20,427 bases of DNA, taken from assembly GCA_015499985.1 (NCBI GenBank), contig JAAAUF010000760.1, positions 1 through 20,427 on the forward strand. The letters are read 5' to 3'. This document shows positions 1-10,400 of this stretch, piece by piece; position 1 is the first letter of the stretch, and the number at the start of each line of letters is the position of its first letter. The DNA is from Haplosporangium gracile (Eukaryota > Mortierellomycota > Mortierellomycetes > Mortierellales > Mortierellaceae). The notes below the pieces were generated by a model, which saw only the letters and a program-made list of their open reading frames with translations, was not told where the DNA came from and searched no databases. The position numbers were made by a program, and so were the translations under genes.

Positions 1-232
1 GCAGAGCCAGGTATAGGACCGGACTGCGACTGGTGGATGGCTCTTGCAAGAGTTTGGTATGTAACTCCCTTCACTATCGAATGCCTCCCTTGGGCTTTTT
101 ACTGAAGAAGTAAAATTGGGTAAGAAAAAAAAAAAAAAGCAAAAAAAATTGGACAGGGCCTTGACCTGCAACCTGGGGCCTCTTGTCGATGCCGCAGTGA
201 CTCCTTCAGACCCGTGTATGATATCGCCATAG
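1..232 (+). CDS. possible 3' end of an unrecognised gene (partial, runs off left edge)
   Basis: Frame 1 is open from the first base and reads protein-like (...GPDCDWWMALARVW) up to a consensus donor GTATGT at 57. If the intron ends at the CAG at 154-156 (100 bp, close in size to the other introns here), the frame continues as ALTCNLGPLVDAAV... to a TAG at 230-232. Alternatives are reading through to the TGA at 100-102, or a longer intron ending at the TAG at 434-436. That second acceptor has a TACTAAT branch-like motif near 396 and leads to a stop at 470-472. I do not recognise the product. Both splice models are inference and the segment may not be coding at all. Confidence 0.27.
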
Positions 233-1467
233 GGGTAATGTTTTTATATCTGAACACTGAACAAAAGTCTGTCGAGTGAGTTTGGGGGGTGGGCAGAGTG
301 TCGCTCGGTTAATTTTTTCCTTTTCTGTGCCTGATTTTTTTACCCCTTACTATTCTTCCCCAATCGCCTATTCAACCGTGGCATTCATGCCACTGTACTA
401 ATCACATCTGTCATTTCTACCATTGTTTGCTTGTAGGACTTGTTGCCTCTTGCACGTTGGATGCTGTTTTTAACCTTATGAGAATAAAACAGAATATACG
501 CGTTACAAAAGAAACCATGGGCACGCGTCAAAGTTACACGCCGCGACACGACCGAAAAGGATGCGTCACGCGAACAAGAAGAAAATGATACGCGCGAGAG
601 AAAGAGGAGAAAGTAATTAATGGGTAATGAAGGGTAGACGATGCATACAGATAAGAAGAAGGGAAGGAAGAGTGACGCGCGGAAGTAAAGCATGTCAATT
701 GCGCCTGCGTAGGAATCTTCTATGTGTTCTCGCTCTCCACGCATCATCGTGACCAATCCTTTTCTTCGTGTTTTATAATCAACTTGCTGCCGTAGACATG
801 GATCAGTGTGGGCATTGTTTCTCCTTTTTCGGTCGATTCATTCCCTGTCTCTGTGTGTCTGTATGTGTATGTAAAAGAAGCGCACTAACAAAGGGAAATA
901 AAAATCACGGAGGCGTCCATTATAATTTTTTTTTCCTTTCTTTCTTTCTTTCCTTCTTCCACACACTTGAAAGACCTTGATTCTGATATTCTGATTCCGG
1001 CTCCTACTGGGATCCTACTCCGTGATCATCATCAGTATTTACGGCGCTTGTTATATAGCGATAGGTAAGCGCTGAACCACCTTTTTTTTTTTTTTTTTGC
1101 CACGAGAAAAAGAAGGGACAGAGGTATGCTACCTGGTGAAGAGTAGAATGCCTTCGACGCGTTGCAGTGTCAAACCTCATCTTTTACCTTTTCCCTTTTG
1201 CCGCTCTTGTAGTCAATACCAGAGATGCGACAGAAAAATTGTAGTCTAAGCCAATGTAATTTTTTTTGGCTACTAATGTATGGTCAATACAAACCCTCAT
1301 GCTGCGAGATGTTGTGTCCTCCGTATTATTGTTTGTTACCACTACTACCGTAACGGACCCTGAGCACAGCAAGAGCAGAATCGAATCTCTCCTAGTCAAC
1401 AATAGATAAAGAAAATAAAGTCGACTCATATCAGCACACACACACCTTCCATACATCAACTTACCCT
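233..1467. other. intergenic region, no supported gene
   Basis: About 1.2 kb of AT-rich non-coding sequence. It contains homopolymer runs (an A-run near 125-138, a T-run at 1082-1098), an AATAAA on the plus strand near 484 and a TATATA-like element near 1050 (TTATATAG). A minus-strand open frame at 385-756 and a plus-strand one at 768-980 are low-complexity and show no family resemblance, so they are not called genes. Confidence 0.5.
935..953 (+). repeat. short TTTC microsatellite
   Basis: About four tandem TTTC units lie inside a longer pyrimidine tract (928-960). A short simple repeat in non-coding DNA, with no function implied. Confidence 0.6.
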
Positions 1468-2035
1468 TTGGGTTTTTTTTCTTTTTCCCTTTCTTTCTTC
1501 TTTTCTTCTCTTCACTTCCTTTCATTTGTTGCCAACCACTTATCCCTCACCATCGCTTCGCTTTCCTTCCTCCCTTTCTCTAATCACTCGCTCTATCCCT
1601 CTTTCCCTACATCATTCTCTGTCACTGCAGGATCAACGCACAACTCAAATATATTTTTCATATCCCTTTCTTTTTGCCAGCACTCCTTCACATTTTTGCA
1701 TCACATTCACTCTCACACACAGCACTATTCATCAACCCGCGCGCACATAACCCCTCTACCTCTCTATTTCTAATTACTTAACCCGTTACACCGCAAGCAC
1801 ACACACAACGTTTCTTCCTTCTCTCTCTTTCTTTCTCTCTCTCAGGACACCGACACATCAGCACAGCATACACTGTACGCACAAAGTTTGTTTCTTTTTT
1901 CTTGACTTGGTCTGTGCCTCAGTGCCACCCTCTGTCTTTCAAAATTGAACCTTTTTTTGACGCGAAAAAAATCATTTTTCCTTTTTTTTCCTTTTTTTTT
2001 TTTCGTGTTACGGCTGCAGATCTAGAGATTTAACG
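1468..2035 (+). promoter_or_regulatory. CT-rich promoter/5' leader of the Kre6-like gene
   Basis: For more than 500 bases before the ATG at 2036 the plus strand is strongly pyrimidine-rich (C and T runs broken by CACA stretches, T-runs at 1979-2003). CT-rich blocks just upstream of or around transcription starts are well known in filamentous fungi, so this is probably core promoter plus 5' UTR. Open frames here (1468-1773, 1526-1750) exist because stop codons need purines, not because they code. The transcription start and any 5' UTR intron cannot be placed from sequence alone. Confidence 0.5.
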
Positions 2036-5000
2036 ATGGGCAAGAAGGGCAATCACAAAAAATCAAAAGTCAAACACATGGTCAAGAAACCCTTCGCAGA
2101 CATGGCCACGCTCAATCCTACCAAAGAACAACACCAACAACAGCAACAACAGGGCGAGTCTACAACCATCATAGCGAGTGCACCCCTCACGGCTGCAGAG
2201 TTTGCAGCATCCCAATCGTCACAGCCATTGCAGCGAAGTCCAAAGAACTCTAACCCTTTTTCGGACACTTGTGCAAATCTCTTTGACCAACAGGGTGATG
2301 AAGATGAGGAGAGCGTGGTTTGGGCGAGGAAAGAAGCGCTGGCGGCGCTGGATCCTTATAACGCCAATTCTCACAAAGAGCATGTCAAGGTTCTGAAGCC
2401 CTCCAAGCAGCAGGAGGAGGTGTTAGAGCAGAAAGCGTTGCCATCGTTGCCATCGTCACCGTCAGCAGAGACATCGACACAGGCAAAGGACTTTGAGGAA
2501 CCAGATGGGTCGGAGGCCATGATCGCTGTCAACACACCTCCAACATCTCGCAGACAACAGCAGCAACAACGAGACTCTTTCCGGTCTAGCATTTATTCGA
2601 CTCCAAAAGCCCAGATCCATCAACGCCCCATTTCCCGCGACAGGACACACACAGCTAACAGCATTCAAGAAGATATCGTCCCGGAAATCTCGATCTCTCT
2701 AGCCACTCCCTCTCCTCCACCTTCATCTTACTCCAGCAAACGCCACCACCGGCGAGGATCGTCCCTTGCCAACGCCAACCCTGACCTGCTGACCACTACT
2801 TTCACACCTTCGCCACTGTCGTCGATCTCATGCCCTTTGGATGAAGAGTTTGATCGACTGGAAGCTAACAAGACGAAGGGAAAGTCGAATCGGTCGACTG
2901 CGATTTACACCAATCTCTTTCAGCGTATCACTTCTTTTGGATCTTTGGGTGGTAAAACGACTACTGATGATGAGGATGAGGAGGTAATGGATCATATTGG
3001 TGCTGAGATTAAGAATGATCCTACTGCCCCTGCGTCCAAGTCTGTGTCTACGTCCTGGTCCCTCAAGCGCAACACCTTTGGAGCTGCTGGCGGCGATTCG
3101 TCGTTCAATCTGTCAGACCCTTCTCTTCAACAACCCACCCGAGCAACTCGATTCAGCATCCTCGGCAAGAAGAGTAACAAGAGCTCTCGAGCATCTAAAA
3201 AGTCTCGCAAGCATGGAATTGCCGCCGTGATGGACTCATTGGACCCTTGGGACTCTTGTGACGACATGCTGCTCCAGGGTACCGATGACGAGGACCTTTA
3301 CGACCACGACGGGTCTTCTCTATCTGCGACTCAGAAAGACCAGTTCTTGAAGGGGCGGATGAGTAGTCGGAGGAGGAGTAGTGATTCTATGACGACCAGG
3401 GTCGAGACAGAGCAAGGGGTTATCCCTCGTCTGGGCAAGGGGGCCATGGCAGGAATAGAGGATTGGATGACTCATCCTCGTACTGCCGTTATCCGCGGCG
3501 CCAGTTCTTTTCACAAGGTTCGCCATAACGACGCTGTCCCTGTTCCTGTGTTGTCGGCACAACACCACCAAGGTGATAGCACGCGGCCTGTTTATACTTC
3601 TGCAGCAGAGTACACGACCATTTCACTTGCCTCGCCACCCATGACCGTTTACTCGACTCAAGCGATTGGAGGTGGCAGTAACGGTGTTCCTTTAAACCTA
3701 GAGGAGTCGATGGATTCTTCTTTCTTCCGTCTCAAGAAGGGCGCATCCAACTTTCTGGGTTCTCTCGGCTCAACCACTCTCCAGAACGATGCCAAGGGTC
3801 AGGCAAAGAAGTCTCAAGTCCAAGACGAGGATGAGCGCATGCGTCGGATGATGAGTGACGATCATGATGGCGGTGACCAAAACCTTGTCTCTGACTACCG
3901 CGCCGACAACAACGATGATAATTCTGATTTTGCGTTTAACCATGATCGAGCGGATCAAAGGTCGAGTTCGACGACTTTTAGTCCTACCCGCAAGGCTGTC
4001 AGTCCTCCGCCCCTAGCTACCTTCTCGCCCTTCCCATCCTTACAGGATTTCACCCACTCTTCTACGGGTCTCAGCCGTTCGCCTACGGTTCCTATAGGAA
4101 GCGGTAGTGGGATGAGCAACATCTCACCGCCCTCCTTCTCACCGAATGCATACTTGCGACGATCCCAGACAACGACGGTTGGGTTTGGAGGGTACTCGGA
4201 GATCCAGCAGGGTTACACTTCTCCGTCAATTACCGCCAACAGGGATACAGATGGCGGTCGAGCTTCTTTTTCGCCCGTCTCTCGACGCAAGAACACTCTT
4301 GTCATGGTTCCTACGATTGTGGTTCCCAAGCATGTCCCTGGCAGTGGTGTCTCTGTAGCTCTTTCGGCCACGCCCATGCCCTCTCCACCACCTCTCACTT
4401 CGTTGTCCAACTCTTCGACCTCGTCGTCGACAATGGCTGCCATAACCAGCAGCGATGAGGACTCCTCTGAATTTTTGTCAATGACGACGTCGAGAAGGAC
4501 GACACTTCCAACTCAAACCTCCCAGTGTCTTAGTCGTTCTTCTACAACCTTATCACCGATAGTCCCTGCCAAGGCCGCGACCGCTGCTAACAGTACCCAA
4601 CTACCCTCATCTCTGGCCACCGCAGCCATGGCCGCCGCTCAACGTGCCCGCGCTGCCTACAGTCAAGCCTCTGTCTCTCTCACTAGTAACTCTGCCCTGA
4701 ACAGGTCCAACACCTCTGTGTCCATCGATTCGATGACGGGTCCCTTGACGAGTAACGACTACATTGGTCAGTTTGAACGAGCTCGTGTTCAAGTCCGGAA
4801 TTTCGGTGAAGATCCTTTCGGGTCTACTTACAGGATCAACAACTCTCCACCCTTCCACAACAGTGACATTTCAAGTTCTTTGAACTCGTTGGCGACGACT
4901 GTTAACCAGCATCAGCAGCATCATGGATCGGCAGTGTATCATCCGACGGCCATGTCCTCGACCACAACTCTCCTCGTCGATATCGACGACCATGAGCACC

Positions 5001-7275
5001 ATACCAAGCGCACTGGCGGCGGCGTCGGTGGAGGAGATATCGAAAAGGTTGCGAACCGCGGGTTCGGATTCGGGTTCCTTCGCAACATCGACGAAGGCAC
5101 AGCATCAATCCGTCGAACCCGCCAGTCATCAACTCACTCCGACATTACCGAAAAACTTATGCACCTCCCCGACCCCTCCCCATTCGAAGGCATGTGCTCC
5201 TGTCGAGGCCTAGTCAACATCACCAGCATGGTCCTCATCCTCTGTGGGCTCATACTCCTCATCCTTGGATACCCTATCGCATCGAGTCTCAAGAAGGATC
5301 GTCTCGCTGCCGAGGCTGCAGCCGCCGAAGCTACTAATGCTGCGAACGCTGCGCTGTCCCAGGTCCGGTTCGTGATCGATAGTCAGCAGCACCAGCGGGG
5401 TGGGTTGTTAGGGCCGCTGTCCAAAACTGCATCGTCGACGGTTGTGAAGGCTGCTACAGAAATGATGGTGGACCCGGATACACCGCAGGGCAAGAGAACA
5501 ACTGTTGCAAAGGATGGTCAGCTCTGGGATTTGGTCTTTTCTGATGAGTTTAATCAGGATGGGCGTAGCTTTGCACCCGGACAAGATCCTCACTGGTATG
5601 CTTTAGCTCGATGATAGTTCTCTGTGCTTGCATTTTTTTCGTGTCTTGGAAATTCTCCTTTCTGACGGCGCGTATTATTTTTCTTGGATTTGAATCAATT
5701 TGTAGGGAGGCAGTGGACTTGCCACCTTCAACAGCAATGGGAACATTAGAGCACTATTCGTCAGAACAGGTGACGACCAAGAACGGACAGCTCGAGATCA
5801 CCCTCCAGCGTGACCCTGCTCTTTCCTCTCCCTCAGGTGTCAAGGTTCAGAAGCGAGATGGTAGTGGTGCTTGGAAGTACACCTCGGGCATGCTCCAGTC
5901 CTGGAACAAGATGTGTTTCCAAGGCGGTATCCTAGAAGGTAACACAAACACATGCCCCCTTTTTTCTAGATTGTCGCCTATTATTCATGCACACTTATTT
6001 CTGAATGCTGCAAAAAAAAATAATTATACCAACCCACCTTTTTTCCTTTTTCATTCTTCTTTAGTGGCAGTGAGTCTCCCGGGTAGTCCCACGAAGGCAG
6101 GTCTGAAACCACGGATCTTTGTCCTGGGTAACTTGGCACGGTACGGGTACCCCGCTTCCATGGACGGCGTCTGGCCCTTCAGTTCCTCCTCGTCCTCTTC
6201 CCAATGCTCCACCTCGAACCATCCCAACTCCACCACCTCAGCCCAGAGACTGAACGGTTGTAGTTCTGATACCCATGCACTGGGCCGCTTGACTCGAGGG
6301 GCCCCCGAGATGTCACTCCTGGAAACCCATTACGGTGTTCAGTTGGATTCAACGGCGCTGGAGGCTCAGAAGCAAGCGATCCAGACCTTGCAGCAGGCGC
6401 CGCCAAAGGCCATTCAGCGGAGGGAGTTTTATCGGATGGCAAAGCGTCAGCTACAGCAGCAGGAGAGGAGTCAAGGAGTTGAGCAGGAGGACACGGTGGT
6501 GTTGAAGCAGAGCTTGGGAAGTAGTCGTGTCACTGTTGATGCCGCTTCCGGAAGTGACAGATTTGGTGAAAATGGTAATGGTGCGCCTCGCCAGAGTATC
6601 GTGATATCATCCGTCAAACTCGCGTCCACTTCTTCTTCGTCTTCGACCAGCAGTGGATCGACCAATTCTTCGACGGTGACAGTAGAGACCTCGACACCTC
6701 AATGGATCCAACCCATCGATACCCGCTTCTTTGCCGCCTCTTCCTCCTCTTCCTCTCCATTGCCGCTTGATAAGGGTGAAGAGTTCGTTAAAATCGGACT
6801 TGAGTACTGGCCTGGAACCCTCAACAGCTCTTCCACAGAAGACAACGACGACGACGACGCATACATCCAATTCTCACTCAACAACAACCGTCAGCCCCCA
6901 CTCCTCAGCAACTCTCACTCCCTCCTGCACCAAACTCCCCCTCCCACCTCGTCTCCTACTACATCTTCTACAAACGACTGGTACAAGGACGCAAAGACCC
7001 TCCCTGCAACTACACTTATCCCTCAAGAACCCATGTCAATCGTCGTGGGACTAGGCCTGCTTCAGGACGAGTTCCTCCTCGACCCAGAGTTGCAGTTCCC
7101 GGCAGTTATGAAGGTCGATTATATTCGACTCTACCAGCCCCGCCAGGATGAGGGAAAGGCCCAATGGCTGTCGTGTGATCCGATTGACCACCCAACGGCA
7201 AAGTATATCCGTGCTCACCCGCGCGCGTATGCCGATCCTAGTATCAAAACGTGGGCCGACGCTGGCTATGTCTAA
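2036..7275 (+). CDS. Kre6/Skn1-like beta-glucan synthesis-associated protein (GH16 fold, type II membrane), three exons
   Basis: Exons 2036-5595, 5706-5938 and 6065-7275 join in frame to 1667 codons plus TAA. The join at 5595/5706 restores W-EAVDL and the join at 5938/6065 restores E-VAVSLPGSP, both hallmarks of yeast Kre6/Skn1. Other family blocks are LVFSDEFNQDGR, TTKNGQLEITL, SGMLQSWNKMCF, MDGVWPF, RGAPE, VMKVDYIRLYQP, and the C-terminal SCDPIDHPTAKYI and WADAGYV. One membrane segment lies at about residues 1060-1084, so the GH16 part faces the lumen (type II, as in Kre6). Family members act in beta-1,6-glucan assembly in the ER/Golgi/cell surface. Odd points: residues 1346-1351 read EMSLLE, with Ser1348 where Asp is expected; the cytosolic N-terminus is ~1058 residues (about 250 in yeast) with polyQ near residues 33-39 and many Ser/Thr-Pro sites; Ser/Thr/Gln-rich insertions occur in the lumenal half. 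The ATG at 2036 has A at -3 and follows the CT-rich leader. Family assignment is firm; catalytic activity is uncertain. Confidence 0.9.
5596..5705 (+). other. intron 1 of the Kre6-like gene
   Basis: A 110-bp GT-AG intron (donor GTATGC, acceptor TTTGTAG). Removal rebuilds the Trp codon TG|G and the conserved PHW-EAVDL block. Unspliced reading meets a TGA at 5612-5614. Confidence 0.9.
5939..6064 (+). other. intron 2 of the Kre6-like gene (length divisible by 3, no in-frame stop)
   Basis: A 126-bp intron with donor GTAACA and acceptor TTCTTTAG after a T-rich tract. Splicing gives GGILE-VAVSLPGSP, matching the family's GGYIEVSVSLPGSP pattern, which shows it is a real intron even though the frame is open across it. 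Retention would add 42 residues inside the GH16 domain. Confidence 0.88.
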
Positions 7276-7431
7276 AGGAACAAAGCGCACATACCAAAAA
7301 ACGAACGATATATACTCCTATAATTTCTTACCATATAACAATTTCTTTTTATCAGTAAATATTTGTCATCTACCAAAGTGAAAGTGTTGTGCTGTGTGAA
7401 AAAAAAGGTAGCTCAATTTTATTTTTATTGT
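7276..7431. other. convergent intergenic spacer
   Basis: Only 156 bp separate the stop codons of the Kre6-like gene (plus) and the NIPA-like gene (minus). It is AT-rich and must hold both 3' ends, so the two 3' UTRs may overlap as antisense. Confidence 0.7.
7418..7429 (-). terminator. two adjacent AATAAA polyadenylation signals of the NIPA-like gene
   Basis: Read on the minus strand, AATAAA occurs at 7429-7424 and again at 7423-7418, beginning 3 bases after the TAA stop at 7434-7432. The position fits a very short 3' UTR. Signal identity rests on motif and placement only. Confidence 0.55.
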
Positions 7432-10400
7432 TTACGCCAGACCAGCCGACGAAGACGCCGTGGCAGCGCCCGCAGCAAAGGTCGGTTGTTGTGGAGGCGT
7501 GCCTGTAAAGTAGTGACGATTGTACGTCGTTGTCGTCGTCATCGAAGAAGAAGACTCCTGTCCAACGAACCGCCCCTCAACAACATCCCCAGCTGCAGCT
7601 TCGGCCTGATAACCCATGGCTGCAAAGGTAGCAGCCATACCGCCCAACTGGATCTCGGGCGAGGACATGATCCTCGAGGTCCTTGGAGACGGTGCTGCCT
7701 CGCCATCACTGCCCATAGCGCTCGAGATCAGTTTTTCGCCGGGCGAGAAGGGTCCAAATACATTGGTGGTGGTCACAGATGTAGACCCGTTGTTCATAGA
7801 GTTTGACCGGCTTAAGGATCCAGAAGGCGGTGTAGTAGTGCCGTCGCCTCCAGTAATCGAAGACGACGACGCAGACCGGCCTGCCTCACCAAACAACATC
7901 GAGTGCCTCTTCTTCCGGCCGGGCACATCCCACTCCGACGGCAGTCCCGAGAATGAATCCTGGCGACCGTGGCTCTGACCAGCAGGACGACGTGTTCCAG
8001 AAGCTCCAGGGTGTGGCGATGACGGGACCGACGACGATATTGTTGCCACTCCTGTTGATGTGGGTGCGGGCGATGTATTTCCTGCAGTTGCGACACCTCC
8101 AACAAACGAATCCTGTTTAAGAATATTGAACGGGTTCAGATCCTCAAAGACCTGATCAATTTTGGAGCTCCCTGTCGACCAGCGCACAGAGTGACCCCGC
8201 GTTGTTCCTTGCTGCTGCTGTGCCCGTCCAGGATTTCCAGCTCCTGAGTTGAACAAGGCCAACGATGACATTTGACTCCTCGAAATCTCTCCGAGCTCGT
8301 CGGTATCTTCCTCCTCATCATCCTGCAATTGCCCATTAGTGAAATGTGCCCGGAACTGACTGGGAGACATCACACCCGCCGCTGCCGCCGTCGACATCCT
8401 CTTTGACTGTCGCCTCGTTGCATTACCTGCATCTGCGGTAGTAGACGACGAGGTATCAATCCTGGGAAGCTGTTGTTGACTGTTGTTGTTGGTAGAAGGT
8501 TCCATGCGAGACTTCTTATGCATCGTCAGGGTGTTGAGGGACGACTGGAGAACACTCTGTCGACGCATCTTTTCCCGTTCCGCCGCATCCGCCTCGGCCT
8601 GTCTCCGGACACCTCTCTCATTGTCCTCAGAATCGTTCAAGTCCTCGGTCGTGTCCACCAAGACATGAGTAGGTGTCTGTTGAGTAAGCGACAGCCGGTT
8701 TCCTCCTGCCGCAAATCCTTCATGGATCGACCGATTGTCCTTGGGGGTTCTGAAGGGGTCCGACTGGAAACTGGATTTGCTTGTGAAACTGGTTCCACGT
8801 CCTCGGGTCGTATGAGAAGTCCCGCTGAAGGTGCTCATGCCCTCATCATCCAACATCCCACGCTGGCTTCCATAGACAGAGGGCACATCCCCGTTCTCCT
8901 CATCCTGACCCAGACCACGGTGACTCTGACGACGGGCTAACTTCTTCTTCTTGAGGGACACCATCTTTTTAGATTTCTTTCCAATAGAACCATCCATGTG
9001 GCCGTTGTTACTGCCTCCCTTGCTGTCGCCAGCCTCGCCAGCCTTGTTGTGCTTGCTTCTCTGCTCCATCTCATGCGAGTCCTCATCATCGTCGTCATAG
9101 CCATTGTCGAGAGACGAAAGCGAGTCTCCTGTCGAGTTGGGGTCAGGCTTGGGTGCGCTCAGCATCTTAACACCGTAAATCAGAGCACCGATGCCAAAGA
9201 GAACCAGGAGTAAGACCCAAGGTTCATAATCGCCCAATTGATTCAGATAGATGGTCGAGTTGACGAGTCCAAACGCCGTGTAGAATCCATAGAATGTCGG
9301 TACGACTAAGACAGAGTCGTACAACTTCAGTCCCGTGTTAAGGCAGTACACCTAATCGAAATTAGAAAAATAATAAATGAGTCCCTCTTGTTCATTTTTG
9401 CGAACCATGTGTAGAGAGATTCAGAAAAAGAGCGAAAAAATATATCCGACAAAGCATGCTTTCCTTCTTACCTGGAGGATGGCGGTAAAGACGAGGACAA
9501 AGAGAATAAAGTAGCTGAGATAGTCCGTGAACTGGTTCTCTCCAGCAAGGGTCGAGGTGATCAACTTGACACCGCTCTTGGCCAGCAACAGCGTCTCACT
9601 CGCCAAGAGTCCACCGCAGGCCGAAAAGATCATTGCCACCACCTTCTTCAGCCTCTGGTCTCTTGCCTCGGCCGCAAGTCCTTCATCACCCTCCAGCGTC
9701 AATCCCGAAGCCCTGGCAAAGCGGTTGGTTCCTAGCAACTGGGTCAACCTTGCCTTCATGTTCTTCCTCAGCTGTCCCGATTCGTCGTCGAGCGAGATGG
9801 CCCAGTAAGCATACATTCCCAATCCGAGGAATGCAAAGATGATGCCATTGAGGACCGAAAAGTAGATAATAAAGACAATCCTGGCAAAGAGCATCTTCAG
9901 ATCTGTGAGTGTCATAGTCTCCTCGATATCGCCGCTCGAGTTCATACCGCCAAAGACGACGATCCAGACGACAGAAGCCATGACAACAATGGTTCCGTAG
10001 ACGTCCTGCCGTGTGATTTGTGTCCCGACCAGGATCTTGGCAAAAACAAAGTTGAAGATCAAGGCAATCGATCCCAAAGGTGCCACCCATTGTGTCTTCA
10101 AGAAATCTATTTTCGTAAAGAGGAAGATAGGGGATCATACATATGGTATATGAGATGATCGATTATTAGTCCTTTGCATGCAGCTTTATTTTGAGGGAGT
10201 GTTAGGGTCAATAGGAGGAAAATAAAGAAGGGAAAGGAGTAAGAGGAAGAAGGAGAGCATCCTCCCGGGACAATAGTATGACGTGAAAGAGGCAAGGTGT
10301 CTGGAGAGACTAGGTTCATTGTTGCTAGTGGTTGCGTAGGGAAAGTGTGTCCAGTCATGGTGTGAGAGGAATAAGGTGAATGTCTAGACAGACAAGGTTC

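Noticed and set aside
385..756. Minus-strand open frame of 123 codons
   Set aside because: Low-complexity composition, no domain or family pattern, and it lies in AT-rich intergenic DNA.
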